Below the pieces are notes generated by a model. It was not told the origin of the DNA. It worked only from the letters and a program-made list of their open reading frames with translations, and made no database searches. From contig OZ240206.1 in the NCBI GenBank assembly GCA_965197405.1, positions 806,001 through 870,000 of the forward strand: a stretch of 64,000 nt of DNA, given 5' to 3'. Shown here piece after piece: positions 7,428 to 16,254 of this stretch; the first letter of the stretch is position 1, and the number at the start of each line of letters is the position of its first letter. The DNA is from G965197405 sp965197405. GTDB taxonomy: Bacteria > Chloroflexota > Dehalococcoidia > Lucifugimonadales > JAGWBF01. A program made the position numbers and the translations under genes.

Positions 7428-8564
7428 TTAGAGGAAATCAATCTGCTCGAAGTTGCCACCGATGATGGGCTTCGAGTCCATGCCCATCCACCTTTCCAAC
7501 ATGGTGGCATAGACGGAGCGGAAGTCTGTGCTATGCTTCAGGTCGCCTCCGTCTTCCAGGTCTCCCTGTTTCAGGGACGGGTACTCTCCATAGAGCCCAC
7601 CCTTCACATGGTCGCCTATGACCCAGCAGATACCGCCGGTGCCGTGGTCCGTCCCGCCTCCATTGTCCCGTGCTCGGCGTCCGAACTCGGTGAACAGGAA
7701 CAGCAGCACCTCGTCACCCCTGTTGTGCTCTCTCAGGTCGTCGTAGAAGTCTTCCACCGTCTCGGATACCTGCCTCCACAGCCGGGCATGGTCTCCTGCC
7801 TGGTTGGCGTGGGTATCAAAGGCGTTGTAGGGCGACGTGGTGTACAGGACTCTCGTGCCCAGCTCGGCGAAGTGCACCTGGGCTATTCCCCTCATTCCCT
7901 GGGCTATGGCGTTGTTGCCATATTCCACGTTGGAGGAGTACTTCTCCGGGGCCGTCTTCAGGATGTCAGCGCCCTTCAAAGCAGACCGCCCCGTCTCCCA
8001 TATGTAGTCCATGACAGGGCCGGAGCCTATGGCGGGGGCGTACATGCGGGAGAACACGTCGAGGGCCTGGGTCCGCTCTTCTTCACCGGCGATCCCTGTC
8101 AGCACTCCGTACGTCTCTATGTTGCCAACCGAGGCTATGGGCACACCCGGCGCTACCAGGGCCCTGGGAAGACCGCGACCGAAGTTCACCCCGGTCAGCA
8201 CGTTCTCGGCGTTGGGGTCTATCTCGCGGACGGTCCTGCCAAGCCAGCCCTCGGTGCCTATGGTGTCCGGCTCACAGGTGTGCCAGATGTCCATTGAGCG
8301 GAAGTGAGAGCGGCTGGGATGCGGGTAGCCCACGCCCTGTACTATTGCCATTTTGCCGTCGTCCCAGAACTTCTTCATCTCCGACATGCTGGGGTGGAAC
8401 CCTAGCTCATCGTTTATGGGAATTACCTGGTCTTCGGGAATCCCCAGGGTCGGCCTGTAGTCCTTATACAGGGGGTCGGTATATGGGATGATGGTGTTCA
8501 GACCATCGTTGCCACCGGACAACGACAGCACTACTATGACACGGTCCCTTCCATTGGATGCCAT
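7428..8564 (-). CDS. DUF1501 (alkaline-phosphatase-fold, sulfatase-like) protein
   Basis: A 378-aa DUF1501 member. Seen: LSGGNDGLNTIIPY at the N-terminus, YPHPSRSHFRSMDIW near 80, AFDTHANQAGDH near 249, and TEFGRRARDNGGGTDHGTGG near 290, which are the conserved metal-binding-type motifs of the family. Most DUF1501 proteins carry a Tat leader; here the protein starts MASNGRDRVIVVLSLSGGND with no leader, so it seems cytoplasmic. Its stop is followed by a hairpin and its start lies 29 bp after the stop of DUF1800, the usual partner in an operon. Biochemical function is not established for the family. Confidence 0.85.
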   Translation of the reverse strand: MASNGRDRVIVVLSLSGGNDGLNTIIPYTDPLYKDYRPTLGIPEDQVIPINDELGFHPSMSEMKKFWDDGKMAIVQGVGYPHPSRSHFRSMDIWHTCEPDTIGTEGWLGRTVREIDPNAENVLTGVNFGRGLPRALVAPGVPIASVGNIETYGVLTGIAGEEERTQALDVFSRMYAPAIGSGPVMDYIWETGRSALKGADILKTAPEKYSSNVEYGNNAIAQGMRGIAQVHFAELGTRVLYTTSPYNAFDTHANQAGDHARLWRQVSETVEDFYDDLREHNRGDEVLLFLFTEFGRRARDNGGGTDHGTGGICWVIGDHVKGGLYGEYPSLKQGDLEDGGDLKHSTDFRSVYATMLERWMGMDSKPIIGGNFEQIDFL

Positions 8565-8593
8565 GATTTATCCTCCTTTCCCAATTATCACGA

Positions 8594-10012
8594 TTAGGCG
8601 TACTGGTATTCTGCTGTTGAGACTATCAACTGGAGCATCTCGCCGACTCTCTGGGCAAAGTCGCTGCGCTCTTGCTCCGTACCCCGGTTCAGGTCGCCGG
8701 CATTACTGGTGTGCTCAATCAGCGAGGCTCGGGTCTTATCGCTAACCTCTACCGGCCCTATCAGGTCGAGACAGCCATCTACGAACTCTTCAGGGGTCAT
8801 TGCAGAGGTCCCGGCGCTCATCCGGTCAACGATCAGCTTGACACCCGGCAAATCCAGGTTGCCCACCTGGTCGGCGACGAAGTTAATCCGCTCCACCAGG
8901 GTGCCGCTGTCTATCCACTCTCTGCCCGTGTGCCAGCCTTCCACCGTCGGGGGGTTCAGCAGGTCCTGGCCCATGTAGGTGGTCTCTCTCATTATGTCCA
9001 GGAGGCCCGGCTTCACTTCCGTGTGGTCCTTGACCAGGCGAACAGTGCCTATCACCACTTCCGTCGGGTTCTTTATCTTCTGGAAGCGGGCGTTCTTGAA
9101 CTGGTCGGAGTTGAACATGGCCCTGAGTATAGCCTTCATCTCGAAGCCGCTGCTGACGAAGGCGTCTTCCATGATCTTGATTAGCTCCGTGTCGCGAGGC
9201 GGAGTGTCCTTCCAGGCAGGCACTTGAGGCTCGTCGGCCACGAAGTAGTTATACAGGTGGCGAGCGATAAACCTGACCGTGCCAGGCTGTTGCATGACCA
9301 TGTCTACGATGTCTTCGCCATTCCAGTTTCCCGTATTGCCCAAGAAGGTCTTCTCCCCGTTATCGTGGTCCGTGGGGTCGTAGCGGAACTTCCACACGTC
9401 ACGGCCGTAGGGGAAGACGGGCATGGTAGGCTCGTTGCTCCAGCCGGTGAAGGCGCGGGAAGCGGCTTTTACGTCATCCTCGGTGTAGTTAAAATTCCCG
9501 TCCATGCCGACGCCCAGGGAGAACAACTCCAGCAACTCCCTGCCGTAGTTCTCGTTGATGTTCCCGTTGTGATTATCAACGTTGTCCAGGTAGTAGACCA
9601 TAGCCGGGTGTCGAGATAGCTCAATCAGCAGGTCCCGGAAATTGCCGAGGCCGTGCTCCCGGAACAGGTTGATATAGACCGTCATCATCCGGCCGTTGTC
9701 CACCTTGGCGAACCCGGTGCAGAGTACCCCGGACCAGAAGAGGGTCATCTTCTCCTGGAGCGGGCGTTGAGTATTGACCATCCTGTATACCCAGGCTTGC
9801 TGGTTCGACTCGATACCCGCCAACTCCCCGTACTCCGGCAGGTATCGCTCCATGAGGTCCAAGTCTACGTCGGGCTGGTTCTCGGTATTGACCAGCTCTT
9901 CCACAGTTGCCTCGTACCCTTTGGCAACGTAGGCCTCCAGCTGATCGCGTGTCGCGCCAAAGCCGGCACGGCGCAAGAGATGGGCCATCAGTGCTATGTC
10001 GTTGTTCGCCAT
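8594..10012 (-). CDS. DUF1800 family protein
   Basis: A 472-aa DUF1800 member. Seen: HLLRRAGFGATRDQLEAYVA at the N-terminus (the family's 'LL.RAGFG.t..e' start), MTLFWSGVLCTGFAKV near 93, NYGRELLELFSLGVG near 152, YTEDDVKAASRAFTGW near 176, TGNWNGEDIVDMVMQQP near 226, and VEGWHTGREWIDSGTL near 355. No export signal. AAAGGAGG precedes the ATG. First gene of a DUF1800-DUF1501-(NHL) unit with a good promoter just upstream. DUF1800/DUF1501 pairs are widespread; the role is unknown. Confidence 0.85.
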   Translation of the reverse strand: MANNDIALMAHLLRRAGFGATRDQLEAYVAKGYEATVEELVNTENQPDVDLDLMERYLPEYGELAGIESNQQAWVYRMVNTQRPLQEKMTLFWSGVLCTGFAKVDNGRMMTVYINLFREHGLGNFRDLLIELSRHPAMVYYLDNVDNHNGNINENYGRELLELFSLGVGMDGNFNYTEDDVKAASRAFTGWSNEPTMPVFPYGRDVWKFRYDPTDHDNGEKTFLGNTGNWNGEDIVDMVMQQPGTVRFIARHLYNYFVADEPQVPAWKDTPPRDTELIKIMEDAFVSSGFEMKAILRAMFNSDQFKNARFQKIKNPTEVVIGTVRLVKDHTEVKPGLLDIMRETTYMGQDLLNPPTVEGWHTGREWIDSGTLVERINFVADQVGNLDLPGVKLIVDRMSAGTSAMTPEEFVDGCLDLIGPVEVSDKTRASLIEHTSNAGDLNRGTEQERSDFAQRVGEMLQLIVSTAEYQYA

Positions 10013-10044
10013 TTAAGCCTCCTTTCACCTCATCTCGGTATATT

Positions 10045-10073
10045 AGTATACTCTTGGATTCCCCTGGAGTAAA
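10045..10073 (-). promoter_or_regulatory. putative sigma-70 promoter for the DUF1800-DUF1501 unit
   Basis: Read on the minus strand: TTTACT (complement of 10068-10073), 17-bp spacer, TATACT (complement of 10045-10050). Start of transcription would fall near 10038, about 26 nt before the DUF1800 ATG at 10012, leaving room for its AAAGGAGG site. Confidence 0.5.
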
Positions 10074-10154
10074 CCTGCTGCGGCGAACCCTACGGAGCCA
10101 TTGCATTTGGACTGCATCGCCCCGGTCATTGCCATGAGAATACTCACCTATCTT

Positions 10155-10212
10155 TCGCGCGCAAGCGGGAATCTACCCGGCACTTCCAGACTCCCGCTTT
10201 CGCGGGAGCAGC
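10155..10212. repeat. palindromic repeat remnant (family B) in a 325-bp gap
   Basis: The gap 10074-10337 has no gene. It holds GCGCGCAAGCGGGAATC and, 30 bp on, GACTCCCGCTTTCGCGGGAG, the paired hairpin halves of the family B repeat found at about ten places in this window. The rest (10213-10337) is AT-richer and probably carries regulatory sequence, though no clear motif was seen. Confidence 0.5.
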
Positions 10213-10337
10213 GAAGGCGTTGCTTCTTGATGCGATTGCCCTGCTCGTCCACCTCCTGTGCATTGTGATTCTTATCTTAGAATAGTTAAATATTACAATA
10301 ATACTTCTTCGCCAGCTTGTCAACATATTCCCGTTGG

Positions 10338-10736
10338 CTAATTTCTGGTCAGGGAGCTCGCCTCGGTCAGGTGCATACGCGTGCCCCTGGTGGATGAGGC
10401 GTCGAAGTAAATCAGCCGGTAGCCGGCGAAGTTGGTGAAAGGCTCCGGGGTGGCGAACTTGTAGCCCCTGGCCTTGAAATCGGCCACGGCCGCGTCCAGG
10501 TCATCCACCACATAACCCACATGATGAAACACCAGGTCGCTGCTGCCTGCAACCTCGCTCTTGTCCAGCGGTTCGATAAGCTCCACCTCTACGTCGTTCA
10601 TCTGAACGAAGGCTATCCGGCCCAGGGCTGTGGCCCCCTCTCCAACGTGCTTGCCACCGAAGGCCTTGCCATACCACTCAACCGCCGCGTCCAGGTCATC
10701 TACCAGATACCCCACGTGATGGACCTTGATGAACAT
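10338..10736 (-). CDS. VOC family protein (methylmalonyl-CoA epimerase/glyoxalase-like)
   Basis: A 132-aa vicinal-oxygen-chelate protein with two beta-alpha-beta-beta-beta modules. Seen: KVHHVGYLVDDLDAAVEWY at the start and a second, matching VFHHVGYVVDDLDAAVADF near residue 69, each with the metal-binding His; VEVELIEPLD near 49 and RLIYFDASSTRGTRMHLTEA near the end supply likely Glu ligands. Layout and length resemble methylmalonyl-CoA epimerases, but many lyases share it. GAGGAGGGA precedes the ATG. Single gene between repeat-filled gaps. Confidence 0.8.
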   Translation of the reverse strand: MFIKVHHVGYLVDDLDAAVEWYGKAFGGKHVGEGATALGRIAFVQMNDVEVELIEPLDKSEVAGSSDLVFHHVGYVVDDLDAAVADFKARGYKFATPEPFTNFAGYRLIYFDASSTRGTRMHLTEASSLTRN

Positions 10737-10774
10737 GCGTCCCTCCTCGCCCTGGTCTGCCGTCGTGCTCTATC

Positions 10775-10895
10775 TTTACCGTGAGAATCCCCTTCGTCAT
10801 ACCCGTGAAGCTTGTCCCCGTGAAAACGGGGAACGGGTATCCACGTCCCCGACGCCCTGGACTCCCGCTTTCGCGGGAGTGACGGTTGGAAAGGT
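10775..10895. repeat. family B palindromic repeat (minus orientation)
   Basis: Contains a CCCCGT-GAAA-ACGGGG hairpin (10816-10831) preceded by AAGCTTGT, and ACTCCCGCTTTCGCGGGAGT (10861-10880). The same modules in the same order recur near 33660-33785, 26940-27035 and 45160-45325. Non-coding. Confidence 0.6.
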
Positions 10896-10933
10896 TGGCC
10901 GCCATTTTCATCCTCTTTAATGCGCGTAATTGT

Positions 10934-11365
10934 TCACTCCTGTGCCTGGCCCTGATCGGGAATGGCGCCAAGCTGCTGCATCATCCCCAGGTCGTCTCTA
11001 TTGGCCCAGTGCTCCACAATCTTGCCGTCGGCGATGCGGTGGATGGTAATCCCCGTCTGGTTCAGCCGCTTGTTCGTGGGCGGGATGCCGAGGAGCTCGC
11101 CGGTATGAGTACCCCAGGCGGAAAGGCGCGTGACTACCAGGTCGCCCTCGGCAATCTGGTCCTCGATGGTGTGGTAAAAGTCGGAGAAGGCGGAGAGGGC
11201 TATGCCAAAGGCCTGCTTGAGGCCCTCAAGGCCAGGCGGCAATTCAGGGAGAGCCGGGCTGTGGTTGTTATAATCGGGGGAGACGAATTCGTCCAATGCT
11301 TCCAGGTTGCCCTTGTCTATTTCCTCAAAAAAGCGCCGGATGAGGTATTTGTTCTCCTCGGACAT
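10934..11365 (-). CDS. SnoaL-like ester cyclase / NTF2-fold protein
   Basis: A 143-aa NTF2-fold protein of the SnoaL 'ester cyclase' group. Seen: NKYLIRRFFEEIDKGNLEAL (helix 1), DEFVSPDYNNHSP near 25, GLKQAFGIALSAFSDFYHTI near 48, DQIAEGDLVVTRLSAWGTHTG near 69 (shown here in full family style), and ITIHRIADGKIVEHWANRDD near 108. Enzymes of this fold cyclise polyketides or hydrate small substrates, but many homologues have no proven activity. The ATG at 11365 follows AAAGGAGGG; the longer open frame upstream is repeat DNA. Confidence 0.75.
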   Translation of the reverse strand: MSEENKYLIRRFFEEIDKGNLEALDEFVSPDYNNHSPALPELPPGLEGLKQAFGIALSAFSDFYHTIEDQIAEGDLVVTRLSAWGTHTGELLGIPPTNKRLNQTGITIHRIADGKIVEHWANRDDLGMMQQLGAIPDQGQAQE

Positions 11366-11383
11366 CTGATACCCTCCTTTGCT

Positions 11384-11513
11384 GTCAGTGGCTAGTGGCC
11401 GGTGGTCAGTGGCTAGTGGTTTAGTGGACAGTAGATAGTGAATAGCAAATTGTTCACGTCCACCCACAGGCGGGACTATGCTATCCACCAACCACTAACC
11501 ACTATCCACTGAC
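11384..11513. repeat. imperfect long inverted repeat of GTCAGTGG/GTTAGTGG units
   Basis: On the left, GTCAGTGGCTAGTGGCC is followed by GGTCAGTGGCTAGTGG and TTTAGTGGACAG. On the right, CCACCAACCACTAACCACTA and TCCACTGAC run as the complement. The two sides can fold into a long imperfect hairpin. It occupies the gap between amidase (minus) and SnoaL (minus) and contains no gene. Confidence 0.5.
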
Positions 11514-11519
11514 CCGGTC

Positions 11520-13034
11520 CTACAGAGTCTCCCAATTGACGTGCTGCTCGAAGGCGTGGGCCGCGCGCAGCACCGTCGCATCGTCGAAGCGCTTGCCCAC
11601 CAGCATCAGCCCTACGGGCAGACCATCGGACTTTCCACAGGGGATGCTCACGGCGGGATGACCGCTCATGTTAAAGGGCCCCGTGTTCTCGACCATGTTC
11701 CACCCGTCACCAATCGTGCCCGTAATGTTCAGGTCCGGCACGTACTTGTGGGCCTTCATCGGAGTCGTGGGCATCGCCAGCACGTCCACCTCGTCCAGCG
11801 CCCGGTCATAGGCGGCTCGCAGGACGCGTCTCAGGTTCTGGGCCTTCCCGTACATACGCCCGTGATACCGCTCGCTCATATATGTCCCCACCAACAGGAG
11901 CATCTTCACCGTCGGGGGGAAGTCGTTGGCCTGGGACTGGCGCGCCCTACCAAGGGTCTCCATCAGGCCGACGTTGTACTCGCCCTGCCAGCCATACCCG
12001 GCGCCGTTGCTGCGGATTAGAGCGGCAGAGCCTTCGGCGACAAGGCCCCAGACGATGGCTCCGGCCTGGCTGTGGTCCGGGATAGACATTTCCCTGGTCT
12101 CCGCCCCCAGCTCGTTGAACACCCCAAGGGCCTTCCGCACCCCCGCGTCCACGTCGGGTTCTGACAAGCTCAGGCCAAACCCCTCGCTCACTATCCCTAT
12201 ACGCAGCCCGTTCGCGCCACCCCCCAGGGCTTCGGTGTAGGCCTGCACGGGGACTTCGTCTTGCCGGGGGTCCAGGGGGTCCTTCCCCGCTATCACGTCC
12301 AGGGTCAGGGCCACGTCAGCCACCGTGCGTCCCATGGGGCCTGCGTGGTCGAAGGTGTTGTCCAGGCCAACGATGCCGGTGTAGGGCACCAGGCTGTGGG
12401 TGGGCTTCAGCCCGACGATTCCACAGAAGGCGGCTGGGATTCTGATGGACCCGCCCTGGTCTCCGCCGATAGTGATGTCTATGTCGTCGTAATACAGCGC
12501 AGCTGCGGACCCCCCGGAAGAGCCTCCTGCCAGGTAATCGGTGTTGTGGGGGTTGCGCACCGGCCCCTGGGCGCTGGTATCTCCCGCCCCTGAGAGAGCG
12601 AAGTTCTCCAGGTTGAGCATGGCGACGATCTCGGCCCCTTCGTCCAGCAGACGGGTCACGATGGTGGCGTCGGTGTCCGCCACGTAGCCGTCCAGGACTA
12701 GGGAGCCGCAATGTAGGGGCATGCCCGCCACGCATACGTTGTTCTTCAAGCCGAACCTCTTGCCTGCCAGCTTCCCGGAGGGCGCTCCCTTCAGGGTGCA
12801 GCGTCGCACGATGGCGTTGAAGGGGTCCTCCTCTAGGGAGGGCCTGTAGCCCGCATCCCGGCTAGGGTACTTGAGAGGCTCATGGGGCATGGGCATCTGC
12901 TCCAGGGTCTCATAGGTGGAGAACATACCTGGCATCAGGGCTTGAAACTCCGCTATCTCCTGGTCGCTCAGCTCAAAATGGTTGGCTGCGGCCAACCTGC
13001 GCAGTTCGTCCGTTGTAGGAAGGCGAATTGCCAT
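11520..13034 (-). CDS. amidase (amidase-signature family)
   Basis: A 504-aa amidase-signature hydrolase that turns amides into acids plus ammonia/amines through a Ser-cisSer-Lys triad. Seen: GLKNNVCVAG near residue 95 (Lys), YLAGGSSGGSAAALYY near 168 (cis-Ser), and TIGGDQGGSIRIPAAFCG near 188 (nucleophile Ser in the GGSIR stretch). The C-terminal half keeps PVSIPCG-like features (HPAVSIPCGKSDGLPVGLM). AGGAGG precedes the ATG. Close to the thiolase/DUF35 pair upstream on the same strand. Substrate unknown. Confidence 0.9.
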   Translation of the reverse strand: MAIRLPTTDELRRLAAANHFELSDQEIAEFQALMPGMFSTYETLEQMPMPHEPLKYPSRDAGYRPSLEEDPFNAIVRRCTLKGAPSGKLAGKRFGLKNNVCVAGMPLHCGSLVLDGYVADTDATIVTRLLDEGAEIVAMLNLENFALSGAGDTSAQGPVRNPHNTDYLAGGSSGGSAAALYYDDIDITIGGDQGGSIRIPAAFCGIVGLKPTHSLVPYTGIVGLDNTFDHAGPMGRTVADVALTLDVIAGKDPLDPRQDEVPVQAYTEALGGGANGLRIGIVSEGFGLSLSEPDVDAGVRKALGVFNELGAETREMSIPDHSQAGAIVWGLVAEGSAALIRSNGAGYGWQGEYNVGLMETLGRARQSQANDFPPTVKMLLLVGTYMSERYHGRMYGKAQNLRRVLRAAYDRALDEVDVLAMPTTPMKAHKYVPDLNITGTIGDGWNMVENTGPFNMSGHPAVSIPCGKSDGLPVGLMLVGKRFDDATVLRAAHAFEQHVNWETL

Positions 13035-13156
13035 GAGAGTTTCCTCCTGTATATTTGATATGTTTGAGCTTTGATCGGGAAGATCCCTCGTTGTTTATCG
13101 CTCGGGGTCCAGGTATCCCAACAGGCCCAACGAATAGTGGCCCCGCGACGGGGCCG

Positions 13157-14326
13157 TCACCTCTTCAGGATGTGTACGGTGGTAATATCCCCCGCGCCGG
13201 AGCATTGGGCAAGCCCCACCCTGGGACGCCCGGCGCCTCCGGGGCCTTTCACCTGGCGCGGCCCGGCCTCGCCGCGTAGCTGGGTCACAATCTCGTGAAT
13301 CATCCGGACACCGGAAGCCCCGAAGGGGTGGCCCATAGCCTGAAGGCCGCCGTCGGTGTTGGTGGGAATGTCGCCGCCGGTCCTGGTACGCCCCTCCCGG
13401 GTGGCGACCCAGCCCTCGCCCTTGGGCACTATGTCCAGGGCCTCCAACTGCTGTATCTCCCCGATAGTGGCGGCATCGTGGACCTGTACAATCTCCACGT
13501 CCTCGGGGCCAAGCCCGGCCATGCTATAGGCCTGCTGCGCGGCCCCCTCTCCCCTGTAGGGGTTCATGGCAGGATGGTCCGACCCCGTAGCGCTGTAGAA
13601 GCCTGTGGTCAGGGAGGCAGCCGCGATGGTCATGTAGCGAGTGTTGCCGGGGGCCAGGTCCCTCACGGCATCCCTGGCGCACAGCACCGCCGCCGAAGCG
13701 CCCTCGCTGGTGGGGCAGCACTGGTAGAGGGTCAGAGGGTCGGCGATGGGCCGCGACTCCAGGACCTCGGCCAAGGTGAAGGTCTTCTTGTGCTGGGCGT
13801 AGGGATTGAGGGAGGCGTTCTCATGGGCCTTCACCGATACCTGGGCGATGGCTTCTATGGGCGCGCCGTACTCATCCATATAGCGGCGTGTCCGGAGGGC
13901 ATAGCCCGCCATCATGTGGTCGGCCCCAATCAGCCGCTCAGGGCTATCTTCCGCGGTCACCGTGACAGGGCCGCGGGGCACCTTCTCGGCCCCGAAGGCC
14001 AGGGCCATGTCGTACAGACCGGTGGCGATGCCCCAGTACGCCTGCCAGAAGGCCGTGGAGCCGCTGGAGCAGGCGTTTTCCACGTTGATTATGGGGACGC
14101 CCGTAAGCCCCAATTCCCGCAGGGTCGCCTCCCCGAGGGACATCCCCTGGTAGTAGACATGGCCGAAATAGGCGATCTGGACCTTTTTCCAGCCCACCTG
14201 GGCATCGCTGAGGGCCTCTACCACGGCTTCCCGCGCCAGATGAGGGAGGTCTTTTTCAGGGAACCTGCCGAAGGGATGTAGCCCCACTCCCAGGACGACG
14301 ACTTCTCTCCCAGGGCTTACCGCCAT
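13157..14326 (-). CDS. thiolase-family acyl-CoA transferase (SCP2-thiolase-like)
   Basis: A 389-aa non-canonical thiolase. Seen: NVENACSSGSTAFWQAYWG near residue 80 (acyl-accepting Cys), VQVHDAATIGEIQQLEALD near 280 (HDA), and MGHPFGASGVRMIHEIVTQL near 330 (GHPxGAxG His). The last catalytic Cys region reads GLAQCSGAGDITTV. This layout belongs to the SCP-x/lipid-transfer type that works with a DUF35 partner. Indeed the DUF35 gene lies 114 bp upstream on the same strand. Start at ATG 14326 follows AAGGAGGAGG. Likely acts in beta-oxidation-type cleavage of branched or steroid-like acyl-CoAs (inference). Confidence 0.85.
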   Translation of the reverse strand: MAVSPGREVVVLGVGLHPFGRFPEKDLPHLAREAVVEALSDAQVGWKKVQIAYFGHVYYQGMSLGEATLRELGLTGVPIINVENACSSGSTAFWQAYWGIATGLYDMALAFGAEKVPRGPVTVTAEDSPERLIGADHMMAGYALRTRRYMDEYGAPIEAIAQVSVKAHENASLNPYAQHKKTFTLAEVLESRPIADPLTLYQCCPTSEGASAAVLCARDAVRDLAPGNTRYMTIAAASLTTGFYSATGSDHPAMNPYRGEGAAQQAYSMAGLGPEDVEIVQVHDAATIGEIQQLEALDIVPKGEGWVATREGRTRTGGDIPTNTDGGLQAMGHPFGASGVRMIHEIVTQLRGEAGPRQVKGPGGAGRPRVGLAQCSGAGDITTVHILKR

Positions 14327-14440
14327 CTCCTCCTCCTTATTCATCCTGAACGGTGGCCTGGTCTGTCGAACAACCCGGCCTTCCAGAGGCCACATTTCAT
14401 GTTCAGGCGATGCTCAGGCCACGTCCGGGCCATGCTCAGG

Positions 14441-14860
14441 TCAAGAAGGCCGCCGCCATTTGTATACTACTAGCTCGTTGCCCTCTGCATCTTCGCCGCC
14501 GGGCGCCAGGGCCAGCTCCACCTTCATGCCCGTTTTTAGCTGCTCGAAGGGGCAATCAATAACTTCAGAGACGACGTGGGGGCCTTCCGAAAGCTCCACC
14601 TGCCCCAGGGCATAGGGCACATCCCCCTGCCATCCGGACGGGGGGACTCGCACAATGGTGTAGCTGTAAAGGGTCCCCTGTCTGCTTAGCTCCACAGGTC
14701 CCATGTCGCCGGAGGTGCAGTTCTGGCAGAAGGTGACGTGGCCCAGGAAATGCTCGCCACACTGGCGGCAACGGGTCCCCAGAAGCACTCCCTCGGTGCC
14801 CTCCTCGTTCAGGAGCTTGAAGCGTGACGGGACTATGGAGACGCGCTTTTTGGCGCTCAT
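14441..14860 (-). CDS. DUF35 OB-fold/zinc-ribbon partner of thiolase
   Basis: A 139-aa protein with an N-terminal rubredoxin-like zinc ribbon, CRQCGEHFLGHVTFCQNC near residues 31-48, and a C-terminal OB-fold (GTLYSYTIVRVPPSGWQ, then YALGQVELSEGPHVVSEV). DUF35 proteins bind acyl-CoA and pair with SCP2-type thiolases or HMG-CoA synthases. Sits just upstream of the thiolase in the same direction, consistent with a heteromeric complex. The ribosome site (AGAGGT) is weak. Confidence 0.85.
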   Translation of the reverse strand: MSAKKRVSIVPSRFKLLNEEGTEGVLLGTRCRQCGEHFLGHVTFCQNCTSGDMGPVELSRQGTLYSYTIVRVPPSGWQGDVPYALGQVELSEGPHVVSEVIDCPFEQLKTGMKVELALAPGGEDAEGNELVVYKWRRPS

Positions 14861-14989
14861 CGGCAGGCTTTACCTCTGGGACTGGCTCTATGGAACAAGC
14901 CGGGGCAACGGTCGTTAGGGCGGCAATCTGAAGTGTATGCCAAGAGTTTATGGCAGTTCCTCGACCCTGTCAACAGCCCCGCATGTCAT

Positions 14990-15200
14990 CCAAGGTCTTC
15001 CGATTTTCAAGGATTCACCCTGTCATTCCCGCGCAAGCGGGAACCTATTGGGCGCTTCTGGACTCCCGCTTTCGCGGAGCCCGCCCCTGCGAAAGCCGGG
15101 GAGTGCCGATGGGGAGGCCGGACGCTATTTTCATCCTCTTATGTGGCCTTGGCAAGGCCATAGGCAATTCCGAACGGGGCGAAGCGGAGTGGGGAATCCA
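14990..15200. repeat. mosaic of family B and family A repeats
   Basis: The 450-bp gap 14861-15311 holds no gene. TCATTCCCGCGCAAGCGGGA and ACTCCCGCTTTCGCGGAG (family B) are followed by GCCCGCCCCTGCGAAAGCCG (leader-hairpin variant) and AATTCCGAACGGGGCGAAGC (family A fragment). Open frames here translate only repeat sequence. Confidence 0.55.
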
Positions 15201-15311
15201 AAGAGGGCGCGCTTGTAGGAGGCGTGGCGTTTCTGTGTACGCTCATCTCGAGCTTGTCGAAGAAGAGCCGAGTTTGCAAAGGCCCTGCTTGAGCCATAGG
15301 GCCGGTCGAGA

Positions 15312-15506
15312 CTATCTGTACCTGTTGGAGATGAAGCGCTCGATGAGGATGTCTATAATGGGAATCTCGCGGCTCAGGTACTTGCCTATGAGCCAACCGC
15401 CAAGGATAAACAGGGCAGCAATGAAGGCGTCCAGGGCTCCCTGCCACACAAAGACCACCCCTATAATTGCCCCTATAATTGCCCCGGCGACTTTCGGATT
15501 GACCAT
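15312..15506 (-). CDS. DUF2273 small membrane protein of the Asp23 operon
   Basis: A 64-aa membrane protein with two hydrophobic spans: VAGAIIGAIIGVVFVWQGAL (residues 6-25) and AFIAALFILGGWLIGKYL (27-45), then a basic tail. Size, position and hydropathy match DUF2273 proteins, which are regularly encoded with Asp23/Gls24 and AmaP. Last gene of a four-gene minus-strand operon; separated by 8 bp from amaP. Its precise function is unknown; an envelope-stress role is inferred. Confidence 0.75.
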   Translation of the reverse strand: MVNPKVAGAIIGAIIGVVFVWQGALDAFIAALFILGGWLIGKYLSREIPIIDILIERFISNRYR

Positions 15507-15514
15507 CAGCTTTC

Positions 15515-16135
15515 CTAAGAACCTAGCAGCCGTGAATCATCGCTTCGATCGTACCTGACCCTGACCACATTTATCTGCAAGACGTTGAGGCCGGTCAGCC
15601 CTTGCACCGTATCCTTGATCCTGGTCTGCAGGTCGTCTCTGACCTCCTGGACATTGGTCCCTAAAATCACCCGGGGGTAGCATACAATGATTATGCTGGC
15701 CGGCCCTCCCGGAGGCGGCCTTTTTCTCATCCTTAAACGGCACCGCAAGGAGCTTATGTTCCGATTGGCAATCCCGGTCCGTTCAGCCAGGAGTCTTACG
15801 CTGCTCACTTCTATACTCAGAGCGCCGTCAGGGGTGGAGCTTATGGGCAACAGGGCCTCTCGCCGTCTCAGGCGTCTAAGCTCAAGCAAGAGAAACGCCG
15901 CCACAACCACGGCGGTTGCTATCGAGACGGCTATGGTGATGACCTGGGCGCCGCCGCTGAAGTCGGCGACGCCTTTGAGCTGGGGATAGAACCACGCGTC
16001 CGGCGGCTGCCGAGCAGACCCCCCGGGAAGAAAGTCAGGGGCGACGGCCTCGACGGCCACCAGGAGTGTGACTATGGCCGCCACCACCACCAGCAGAGCG
16101 ACCAGAGAGATGATTACTCGGTTCCAGAAATCCAT
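15515..16135 (-). CDS. amaP: AmaP-like alkaline-shock membrane anchor protein
   Basis: A 206-aa protein with an N-terminal membrane hairpin: VIISLVALLVVVAAIVTLLV (about residues 7-26) and VITIAVSIATAVVVAAFLLL (about 65-84), then a cytosolic domain with SIEVSSVRLLAERTG and an acidic/basic C-terminal Asp23-like fold (IIIVCYPRVILGTNVQEVRD, INVVRVRYD). This is the architecture of AmaP, which anchors Asp23 to the membrane in Firmicutes. The Asp23 genes lie directly upstream. The ATG at 16135 is chosen; an in-frame TTG precedes it by one codon. Confidence 0.8.
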   Translation of the reverse strand: MDFWNRVIISLVALLVVVAAIVTLLVAVEAVAPDFLPGGSARQPPDAWFYPQLKGVADFSGGAQVITIAVSIATAVVVAAFLLLELRRLRRREALLPISSTPDGALSIEVSSVRLLAERTGIANRNISSLRCRLRMRKRPPPGGPASIIIVCYPRVILGTNVQEVRDDLQTRIKDTVQGLTGLNVLQINVVRVRYDRSDDSRLLGS

Positions 16136-16254
16136 CAACCCCCATCACCCCTGGAGCACGCCCTAGCTGTGCCCCATTCCATCCAAAGGAGTAATTTCAA
16201 GCGGCAACTCTCGGACCGGTACTAATGGAAGGCGCTATTCGGGACATCGGTGCT

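Noticed and set aside
11384..11513. CRISPR-like array of GTCAGTGG units
   Set aside because: Units are irregular, arranged as an inverted repeat and lack spacers of constant length.
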